Source of the DNA: Dyella terrae
Lineage (GTDB): Bacteria; Pseudomonadota; Gammaproteobacteria; Xanthomonadales; Rhodanobacteraceae
Length of the DNA stretch: 64,000 bases
Direction of reading: 5' to 3'
NCBI RefSeq assembly: GCF_022394535.1
Contig: NZ_CP089414.1
Span: 310,001 to 374,000 of the forward strand
Shown: positions 8,755 through 17,700 of the stretch, piece by piece
Layout of the letters: each line of letters starts with the position of its first letter
Position numbering within the stretch: position 1 is the stretch's first letter
Notes under the pieces: model-generated
The model's database searches: none
What the model saw: only the letters and a program-made list of their open reading frames with translations
Told to the model about the DNA's origin: nothing
Made by a program: the position numbers and the translations under genes

Positions 8755-9960
8755 TCATTCGTCCAAATGGTGAAGGTAGATGCATGGAGCGACGATGCTA
8801 TCGCTGAGGGATTGGGCGAATTGCTGGAGTGCTTCAATGCCGCTACCTTGGGCTTCGCGCACCCACTGGGAGAGTGCCTCAGCCGCATGGTCCTTATTGC
8901 GTGTCTCCATCAATGCCGCGAGCTGATTCCGCAGTCGGCATATCGTATGCAGGCATGGATGGGTCACGATCCAGGCATCGAGATGCTCACGCTCGTCCGC
9001 CGGAAGCCAGCGCCCACCGTCTGCCAGAGCGCGACGCAGGTGTATCGACAGTTTCGGGCTTCTGCCATCCCGGCACCGAAGCTCCTCGTGCACAACCGGT
9101 AAGGTGACTTTGCGGAAGAATTCAGTCATCACTTTCACCCGGGGAGTCAGTGCGACACGTCTCGCTGTTCTGGCCGCCATGTTCGTCTTGGCATCGAAGA
9201 CGATGCGTCGGACGCGTGCCAGGCCGAGTAAGGAAAGCAGTTGGATCACCAGCCAACCGAAGTCGAATTCGAAGCGACGCACCGAGAATTTCGCCGAACT
9301 GGGAAAGGCGTGATGGTTGTTGTGCAACTCCTCACCTCCCATCCAGATCGCTAAGGGCACCATATTAGCGGACGTGTCTGGCGTTTCGAAGTTGCGATAC
9401 CCTCGCCAGTGGCCCACGCCATTTACCACGCCGGCAGCCCAGAAGGGGATCCACATCATCTGCACGGCCCATATGGCCATCCCGCCAACGCCGAACAAGG
9501 CAACGCTGATGACGGCCAGCAGGGTGGGGCCCCAGTTGGAGTGAGGTGTATAGATATGGCGCTCAATCCAGTCATCGGTTGTACCGTGGCCATACGTCGC
9601 TAGCAGGTCAGGGTCGCTCCGTACCGCGGCATACAACTCCGCGCCCCTCCACAGCAATTGATGGATGCCTAGAATGTACGGACTATGAGGGTCTTGCACC
9701 GTATCGGCGTGTGCATGATGTTTGCGATGTACGGCCACCCATTCCCTAGTGACCATCGCGGTCGTTAGCCAGCTCCAGAATCTAAAAATATGTGCGAGCG
9801 CGGGATGGAAATCGATCGATCGATGGGCCTGGCTGCGATGCAGATACAGCGTCACTGTAAGTATGGTGAGCTGGGTCATCACGAATAGATACAGCAGCAG
9901 CATGCCAAGCCCAACCTGGAGCAGGCCGTGCGAGGCCATATCGAGTAACCGGTCGAGCAT
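8755..9960 (-). CDS. Acyl-CoA/fatty-acid desaturase
   Basis: A 401-residue integral membrane di-iron desaturase. The three histidine boxes are present: HRSQAH (residues 41-46), HRKHH (78-82) and HNNHH (213-217), plus the conserved GVGHWRGYRNF near 181. Hydrophobic pairs flank the boxes as expected for a delta-9-type enzyme that puts a cis double bond into membrane acyl chains. GAGG lies about ten bases before the ATG. The C-terminal 130 residues beyond the catalytic core are a helical extension with no motif I recognise. The neighbours (antiporters, SPFH, Nramp) fit a membrane and stress setting. Confidence 0.93.
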   Translation of the reverse strand: MLDRLLDMASHGLLQVGLGMLLLYLFVMTQLTILTVTLYLHRSQAHRSIDFHPALAHIFRFWSWLTTAMVTREWVAVHRKHHAHADTVQDPHSPYILGIHQLLWRGAELYAAVRSDPDLLATYGHGTTDDWIERHIYTPHSNWGPTLLAVISVALFGVGGMAIWAVQMMWIPFWAAGVVNGVGHWRGYRNFETPDTSANMVPLAIWMGGEELHNNHHAFPSSAKFSVRRFEFDFGWLVIQLLSLLGLARVRRIVFDAKTNMAARTARRVALTPRVKVMTEFFRKVTLPVVHEELRCRDGRSPKLSIHLRRALADGGRWLPADEREHLDAWIVTHPCLHTICRLRNQLAALMETRNKDHAAEALSQWVREAQGSGIEALQQFAQSLSDSIVAPCIYLHHLDE

Positions 9961-10353
9961 GGGATTACCTCATATGAAGGGTCTGTGTCCTGTTGCAGCG
10001 CCGTGCGTTACGGATAACCTAATGCGCCGACGTTGCATCGGACGGGGAAATACCTTGTTCCTTCAATCCGGTGAGCATTGAAGATGCCGCGCTCAGGCCG
10101 CGCATAGATTAAAAGTGGATGGTGCGGCAAGCCGAGGTGATCGTCTGTTCTCAACCGCACATAGCACTTGAGTTCTCCCGTGCCAAAACGTCGCGTCGGC
10201 GTTCGTTACCGAACAGTACGATGCCGGTGACGAGCGTAGATTAGCTCCGCAACGTACGCATGGCGGATCGAAGCATCCGCAATCCAGAAGCGCCGTCGGT
10301 CGCGACGGTGAAGGAGATGCGGAGTCTGCTGCGCAGATTTAACGAGAGCCGAC
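9961..10353. other. Intergenic region between divergent genes
   Basis: About 390 bases separate the desaturase (minus) from the DUF3309 gene (plus), so promoters for both should lie here. No conserved box was identified by eye and there is no convincing open frame or RNA gene. Confidence 0.5.
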
Positions 10354-10512
10354 ATGACTATTGGCACCATTCTTCTCGTGCTACTTATCCTCTTGTTGAT
10401 TGGGGTGATCCCGAGTTGGCCTTACAGTCGTCAATGGGGCTACGGGCCAAGCGGTGGCTTCGGTTTGGCTCTACTCATCGTCGTCGTGCTTTTGTTCATG
10501 GGGCGCATCTAG
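10354..10512 (+). CDS. DUF3309 family small membrane protein
   Basis: A 52-residue protein: MTIGTILLVLLILLLIGVIP, then SWPYSRQWGYGPSGGFG, then a second hydrophobic segment ending FMGRI. Two membrane segments around the WPYSRxWGYGPSGG signature identify DUF3309, a proteobacterial family of unknown function. The frame is short and lies inside a longer, meaningless frame, so it is easily missed. A GAGAG element sits upstream of the ATG. The exact motif makes the identification strong although no function is known. Confidence 0.9.
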   Translation: MTIGTILLVLLILLLIGVIPSWPYSRQWGYGPSGGFGLALLIVVVLLFMGRI

Positions 10513-10696
10513 GCATAGACGGGGAGGGGCTCTCGCCGCCCTTATGGGCGGCGAAGGCTTCTCTGCTCGTCAAGTCGTTCAGTCAGTCCACTGGACACTT
10601 ACCTTCCGTGTCGATATAGCGGCTGTGAGCGCCAGCGCACCGTGATGAATGCATCAACAGCGTATAGCTGACGCCTAGCACAACGAGGGCAATCAG

Positions 10697-11455
10697 ATGA
10701 AACGCTTTCATTCCATCACTGCACTGGGCTTCTCCATGTTTGTATTCGTATCGGCCATGGCGGCCGATGGCTATGTCACGGGGCAAGTCGATATGCGCGC
10801 AGGACCGGACTCCAGCTATCCGGGTGTTGTCACGCTAGGCGCAGGCACTGAAGTCTCCATTCAGGGCTGTGTGAATGGTTGGTCATGGTGCGACGTCATT
10901 ACGGGTGGAGATCGTGGCTGGGTGGCCGGGAATGATCTGCAGGAGGACTATCAGGGGCAGCGAGTTCTCATTCCGTCCTATGGTGTCAAGATCGGCATCC
11001 CTATCATTACCTTCGTCTTTGGAACCTACTGGGACAACTACTACCGCAATCGTCCGTGGTACGGTCAGCGAGAGCATTGGAGTCATGTGACTCCCAACTA
11101 TCGTCCCGTGGCGGTCACTAAGGACTATCGCCGCGGCGAGGGTGCGGTGCACAGCGCTCCGGCAAATGACGCAGGTCAGTCTCATGCCAATCCTGTTGCT
11201 TCTGTCAGTCAGACAGGGCCATCTGCCGCGCGTACCACGCCCGCCGCACACACCACACATCAGGCTACGGGAGCGCCGACTGCAGCGTCACAGTACCACG
11301 CGGTCGCTGCTGGACACACTGTTACACAGGCGAAGGCCAGTCCACTGCAGGTACCTTCAGTGCACGCAGCCTCTGAGCAAAAGGCGTCGCGACCTGCCTC
11401 GCCCGCGAAGTCAGGCACGAAAGAAGAGGGCGGCAATGACAAGGGCCAGCATTGA
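10697..11455 (+). CDS. Secreted SH3-domain protein
   Basis: 252 residues. Residues 1-22 are a signal peptide (ITALGFSMFVFVSAMAADG). A bacterial SH3-like domain follows at about 25-80: VTGQVDMRAGPDSSYPGVVT, then CVNGWSWCDVITGGDRGWVA, the usual 'N-V-R-x-G-P' and 'G-W-V' landmarks. After it comes a hydrophobic/aromatic patch (GIPIITFVFGTYWDNYYRNR) and a long Ala/Ser/His/Pro-rich tail that is probably disordered. Such proteins sit in the periplasm and often bind wall peptides. The family is common near stress genes in Xanthomonadales and Burkholderiales. There is no enzyme domain. Confidence 0.85.
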   Translation: MKRFHSITALGFSMFVFVSAMAADGYVTGQVDMRAGPDSSYPGVVTLGAGTEVSIQGCVNGWSWCDVITGGDRGWVAGNDLQEDYQGQRVLIPSYGVKIGIPIITFVFGTYWDNYYRNRPWYGQREHWSHVTPNYRPVAVTKDYRRGEGAVHSAPANDAGQSHANPVASVSQTGPSAARTTPAAHTTHQATGAPTAASQYHAVAAGHTVTQAKASPLQVPSVHAASEQKASRPASPAKSGTKEEGGNDKGQH

Positions 11456-11793
11456 GTCTGTCCGGCCATGAATATATCCGTGCGGGCCACCTAAAGGCCT
11501 TGCACGCCATCGTGTGAGTTCACTGCCGGCCTGAGATCGTAGGTTGGCGATCTAGGTTTGGCTGTACTGGCGGTTAAGCCCGCAGGTACCCACGTGCTTG
11601 GTTGCATATCCCCTGGCTCGGGTGATCTGGATTCGTTCATGGCGCTCTAGGGCGTGGCATGTGTCTCGCCTTCACGTGGTTCTCCCTGCCTGCAGGGTAA
11701 AACTGTCAATGCTGGATAGAGGGCTGCGGCATCCGCAGGCCTTATTTTCCGTTGATTCGCCGCTCCGCATGATTTCTAGAGGGACGGTGACTT
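11456..11793. other. Leader region of the glucan synthase gene
   Basis: 338 bases with no credible gene. A perfect 6-bp inverted repeat (AGATCG 11534-11539, CGATCT 11548-11553) is the only local symmetry noticed and may be an operator or chance. The synthase promoter should lie here. GAGGG about ten bases before the TTG at 11794 supports that start. Confidence 0.45.
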
Positions 11794-14700
11794 TTGAAGA
11801 TCAGCAATCCGTTCGCTTCGTTCTCGTTCCGTCGCCTCAGGGCTACCTTCCGCCGGCAGCTGCGATGGCGGCGACATATCGAGCACACGCCGGAGCCGAC
11901 CCTGCGCTCGGAGTTGTTCAGTGCCGATCAGATGGATCTGTACGGCACAGCGCTGGCTAATGCGCATCGGTCTAGCGCCAAATCGCGTGACAATTCCTTG
12001 TTGGCCCGTCTCGCCGACAATAAGTTTGTGCTCGCGCACTCCTGTGCCAGGCTCACTCATGCCCATCGTGCGGATCGTCGCATCACACCGGCCGCCGAAT
12101 GGCTGCTCGACAACTACTACCTGATCGAAGAGCAGATTCGCATCGCTCAGCGACATCTCCCCAAGAGCTACAGTCTTGAACTACCACGATTGCTCACCGG
12201 GCCGTCGGCCCGGCTACCGCGTGTCTACGATATTGCGCTGGAGACAATTTCCCATGGTGATGGGCGCGTTGATAGTGAAAGCCTGAGCCGCTTTGTCACC
12301 TCTTACCAGAGCGTCAGGCCACTTACGCTGGGTGAATTGTGGGCAATTCCGATCATGCTTCGGCTGGCCCTGATCGAGAACCTTCGGCGCGTGGCTTCCC
12401 GCGTGATGGTCGATTGGAATGACCGCAACCTGGCCGATCAGTGGGCCGACCGCATGACGGAGATTGCCGAGCGCGATCCCAAAAGTGTCGTGCTCGCCGT
12501 GGCCGACATGGCGCGATCCCATCCGCCCCTGGCCAGCTCCTTCGTGGCCGAATTGACGTGGCGATTGCAGGGGCAGGGGCCTGCGCTGGCGTTGCCCCTG
12601 AACTGGATCGAACAGCACCTTGCCGAATCGGGTTTGAGCATCGAGCGGCTCGTGCAGATGGAGGCGCAACAACAGGCGGCCGACCAGGTCTCCATTGGCA
12701 ACAGCATTGCTAGCCTGCGGATGCTTTCCGCCCTGGACTGGCGTGAGTTCGTGGAAGCCACGAGTGTCGTCGAGCACATCCTGCAAGACGATCCTGCGGG
12801 CGTCTATACATCGATGGACTTCGCTACGCGCGATCACTATCGGCATGTCGTGGAATGGTTGGCACGGCATAGCGAGCTATCCGAGACCGACGTGGCGAAG
12901 ATGTCTATCGAGCTTGCTAGGGCGCGCGCGCAGGCGGGGGCAAACAGAGAAGTAGAGGCGCACGTCGGCTTTTACCTGGTTGATCGGGGATTGCCTGTAC
13001 TCGAAGAGCGTATCGCTGTAAGACAGCCTTATGGCGCCGTCTGGCAGCAACGGGTTAAACGTGCGCCGCTGACGTTCTATCTCGGCACGACCGTGCTCCT
13101 GACGGCGGCGCTGGCATGGCCTCTGCTGGCTAGTCTTGCGAACAGCGGCATCCATGGTCTCTGGCGCTTGATGGTCACCTTGCCCATAGCCCTGATAGCT
13201 AGCCAGCTCTCGATAAGTCTCGTCAACTGGCTGGCGTCCATCGTGGTCAAACCGCAGATGTTGCCGCGCATGGACTATTCGGAGGGCCTGCCCAACGAAA
13301 TGCGTACCTTGGTGGTAGTGCCCTCGATGTTCTCCAGTGCGGAAGATGTGGACGAGCTGATCGAGGGTCTTGAGGTTCGTTTTCTCGCCAATCGCGACGA
13401 GCATCTTCATTTCGCATTGCTCACTGACTTCACGGACGCGCATGTGGAGGTGACGGAGCAAGACGCAGGACTGCTTCAGATGGCGGAACGCAGAATCGAC
13501 GAGCTCAATGAGACCTATGCGAAGACGGATATCGATCGCTTCTTCCTCTTTCATCGCCCCCGCCGCTGGAATGCCATCGACAAGGTCTGGATGGGCGCCG
13601 AGCGCAAGCGCGGCAAGCTGGCCGATCTAAATGCCTTGCTTCGCAGTGGCGATACGGGTCGATTTTCCTTGATCGTCGGCCGCATCGCCGGGCTCATGGA
13701 TGTAAGGTATGTGATTACCCTGGATGTGGATACCCAGCTGCCACGAGGCGCGGCGCGCCAGTTCGTCGGCGCCATGGCCCATCCACTCAATCGCCCGGTC
13801 TTCGACACGGATGGGCGGCGGGTCGTGGCGGGCTACGCCATTCTCCAGCCGCGGGTGGGCATCAGCCTGCCCAGCGCCGTGCGCTCGGTCTACGCAAGGT
13901 TGTTTGGCAGTGATGCGGGCATTGATCCCTACACGCGAGCCGTGTCGGATGTCTACCAGGATCTGTTTCGAGAAGGGTCGTTCATCGGCAAGGGGATCTA
14001 CGACCTCGATGCCTTCGAGCGCGCGATGCAGGGGCGCTTTCCAGACAACAGCATTCTCAGTCACGACCTGATCGAGGGCTGTTATGCGCGATCGGGCCTG
14101 ATCAGCGACGTGCAACTATATGAGGAGTATCCCTCGCGCTACAGCGCGGACGCCAAGCGCCGACATCGTTGGATCCGAGGCGATTGGCAGTTGATTCCCT
14201 GGCTGCTTCCACGTGCACTGGCGCCGAACGGGGCGACGAAGTCAAGCCCATTGTCGGCGCTATCGCGCTGGAAGATATTCGATAACCTGCGGCGCAGCCT
14301 GGTTCCACCCGCGTTGCTGGCGTTGCTCCTATTGAGCTGGCTTGCCATGTCATCCGTGGCCTGGTGGACAATTGGCGTGCTGACAGTCCTGTTGCTGCCG
14401 CCGTGGCTGACGTCGGTGCTCGGCCTGTTGCAGAAATCGAGGGACTTGCCGCTGGATCAACACCTTCGCGTGGCGCTGCATGCCGCGGCTCAACATTTCG
14501 TGCGTGCCTTGCTCGTATTGGTGTGGCTGCCGCACGAAGCGTTTTATAGCCTGGATGCGGTCGCAAGAACGCTGTGGCGTGTGCTGATAACGCGGCGTCA
14601 CTTGTTGCAGTGGAGTGCATCCCGGGAAATCGAACGTGCCAGCGCGACTTCGTTGGCGGGGATCTATCGGCGAATGTGGGTGGTGCCGTGTCTCGCGGTG

Positions 14701-17700
14701 ATCGTTATCCTGGCATTGGCAATGCGACGGCCAGTGGCGTTAGGCGTGGCGGGACCCATTCTGCTGTCGTGGTTGGTTGCGCCGGCTATTGCGTGGTGGC
14801 TGAGCAAGCCTCCCGCGCGCATCGACTTTGAGCCCGCCGAGCACCAACTACGCTTCTTGCGCGTACTGGCGCGCAAGACCTGGGCGTTCTTCGAGGCGCA
14901 TGTCGGGCCACGGGAAAACTGGCTGCCACCAGACAACATCCAGGAGAAGCCTTCGCCAACCGTTGCGCACCGCACGTCGCCTACCAATATGGGTTTGGCG
15001 CTGCTGGCGAATCTCGCGGCTTACGATTTTGGTTACCTGACGTCAGCTCGGCTGATGGAGCGCACCGCCTGTGCCCTCGACACTATGCAGTGCATGGAGC
15101 GTCATCGGGGACATTTTTACAACTGGTACGACACCCTTTCGCTGCTGCCACTTCCCCCGCATTACATCTCCGCCGTCGATAGCGGCAATCTTGCCGGTCA
15201 TCTACTGACGCTCCGCGCTGGCCTGTCGGCATTGGCGGATGACCCACTATTTGATGCGCGCCTTCTCGATGGACTGGTCGATACGCTTGAGATCTTGCTG
15301 AGCGAATTTGCGGTACGTGGTATCGATACGCGTCTGCTAGGCGATTTCCAACTGCAGCTTGATGGTGCTCGTGCAGCACCACCGGTGTCGCTCATTGAGG
15401 CGGAAGCCTGCATGAGTCAACTGCTTGCGGAGTGCGAGGCCGTGGCGATGTCTTTGGAGCTCAATCCGGAAGACGAGCCCGGCTTCTGGCTTGTGGCATT
15501 GCTTATGCAATGTCGTGATGCCAGTGTCTACTTTGGCCGTTTCGTGTCCGGTCCGGCTGATGATGAAGGCGTCTGGCAGAACAGTATCCCGTCCCTGCGG
15601 CAGCTGGCGGGGGGAGGGATGGGACGGGACACGGGTGTTCCGTCGCAGGTGTCAGCACAGGCGCAGCGGGCAGCCGTGGAATGCATGGCGCTGATTGCCC
15701 GGTTGGTGAGGCAGCTGGGTGAGCTCGCCACCATGGATTTCGGCTTTCTTTACGATACGCGCCGCGATCTGCTGACCATTGGCTACAACCTGGACGAGCG
15801 TCGGCTCGATGCGGGCTATTACGATCTGCTCGCCTCCGAGGCTAGGCTTACCAGCTTTGTCGCCATCGCGCAGGAGCAGCTGCCGCAGGAGAGTTGGTTC
15901 ACGCTCAGCCGTTTGCTGACGACGGCGGGTGGCGAGCCGGTGCTGCTTTCCTGGACGGGCTCGATGTTCGAATACCTGATGCCCATGCTGGTGATGCCAA
16001 ATTACGAGGGCAGCCTGCTTCATCAGACCTGCCGTGCCGCCGTAGCCCGGCAGATCGAGTATGGCAATCAGCGCGGTGCGCCCTGGGGCATCTCCGAATC
16101 AGGGTACAACGCGATGGATGCCCGCATGAACTATCAGTACCGCGCCTTCGGCGTTCCTGGCTTGGGTCTCAAGCGCGGCCTGGGTGAAGAGTTGGTGGTG
16201 GCCCCGTACGCCACGGCACTGGCATTGATGGTGGCACCCGAGGAGGCGTGCGCCAATCTGCAGCGACTTGCCAGTGAAGGACTAGAGGGACGCTTCGGTT
16301 TGCATGAGGCGATCGACTACACCCCGGCTCGTTTGCCACGTGGGCAAAGTTCGGCGGTGATCTTCTCTTTCATGGCCCACCATCAGGGCATGAGTTTGTT
16401 GGCGCTGGATTACGTGCTTCGGCAGCAGCCCATGCAGAGGCGGTTCGAGTCCGACCCGAGCCTGCAGGCGACGCTGCTCCTGCTGCAGGAGCGCATGCCC
16501 AAGACAGCGATGGAGTATCTGCACACCGCCGAGTTCTCCAATGTGCAAGGGCCGGCGCCCGCAGCGGAGTCCACCCTTCGCGTGTTTACCGACCCAGATC
16601 GGATGAGGCCGGCGGTGCAGTTGCTCTCCAATGGTCAGTATCACGTCATGGTGAGCAGCGCAGGGGGTGGCTACAGTCGCTGCCGGGATATGGCCGTGAC
16701 GCGCTGGCGCGAGGACATCAGCCGCGATAACTGGGGCATGTTTTGTTATCTGCGTGATGTGGCCAGCGGGGAATGCTGGTCCGCCATGCACCAGCCGATG
16801 CTGATGAAGACGGACCATTACGAGGCGATTTTTTCAGACGCGCGCGCGGAGTTTCGCGTGCGCCAGTGCGATTTCGATGCGCATACCGAGATCGTCGTGT
16901 CGCCCGAAGACAATATTGAGCTTCGTCGTATCCGGTTGACTAACCGGGGGCGGGCGAGGCGCACCATCGAGATAACCAGCTACGCCGAGGTGGTTCTGAC
17001 GCCGGCCATCGCCGACGCATTGCACCCAGCCTTTAGTAACCTGTTTGTGCAAACTGAGCTGATACGCGCGCTACAGGCGATTATTTGCACGAGGCGGCCG
17101 CGCTCCAGTAGCGACTTTGTGCTCTGGATGTGTCACCTGATGGCGGTGCATGATGCGGATATTGATGCGATCTCGTATGAGACTGATCGTGCCCGCTTTA
17201 TCGGCCGTGGCCATAGCCTAGCGGACCCTGCCGCCATGGACTCATCCGCCGACGGCACTGGTCGTCTATCGGACAGTGAGGGGGCAGTACTCGACCCGAT
17301 CGTAGCCATTCGCTGCCGAATCACGCTTGACCCGGAGCAGTCTGCTTTGGTGGATATGGTCACGGGAGTCATTGACAGTCGAGAAGCTTGTCTACACCTG
17401 ATCGAGAAGTATCGCGACCGGCATCTGGCCGATCGTGTATTCGACCTAGCTTGGACCCATAGCCAGGTTTTGCTGCGGCAACTCAATGCCAGTCTGGCCG
17501 ACGCGCAGCTATATGAGCAGATGGCCGCCTCCATCATTTACGCCAGCGCGCCATTGCGTGCGGAGGCAGGAATTTTGCGTGCCAATCGACGAGGGCAATC
17601 TGGTTTGTGGGGGCAGGCGATCTCTGGCGACCTGCCCATTGTGCTCTTGCGCGTCTCCAATGCCTCCCGGATCGAGCTGGTACGCCAAATGGTCCAGGCG

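Noticed and set aside
10260..10619. 119-codon frame over the DUF3309 gene
   Set aside because: The protein has no motif, while another frame within it encodes a textbook DUF3309 protein.
12214..12870. 218-codon minus frame inside the glucan synthase
   Set aside because: Antisense shadow of a high-GC conserved gene; no motif or ribosome site.
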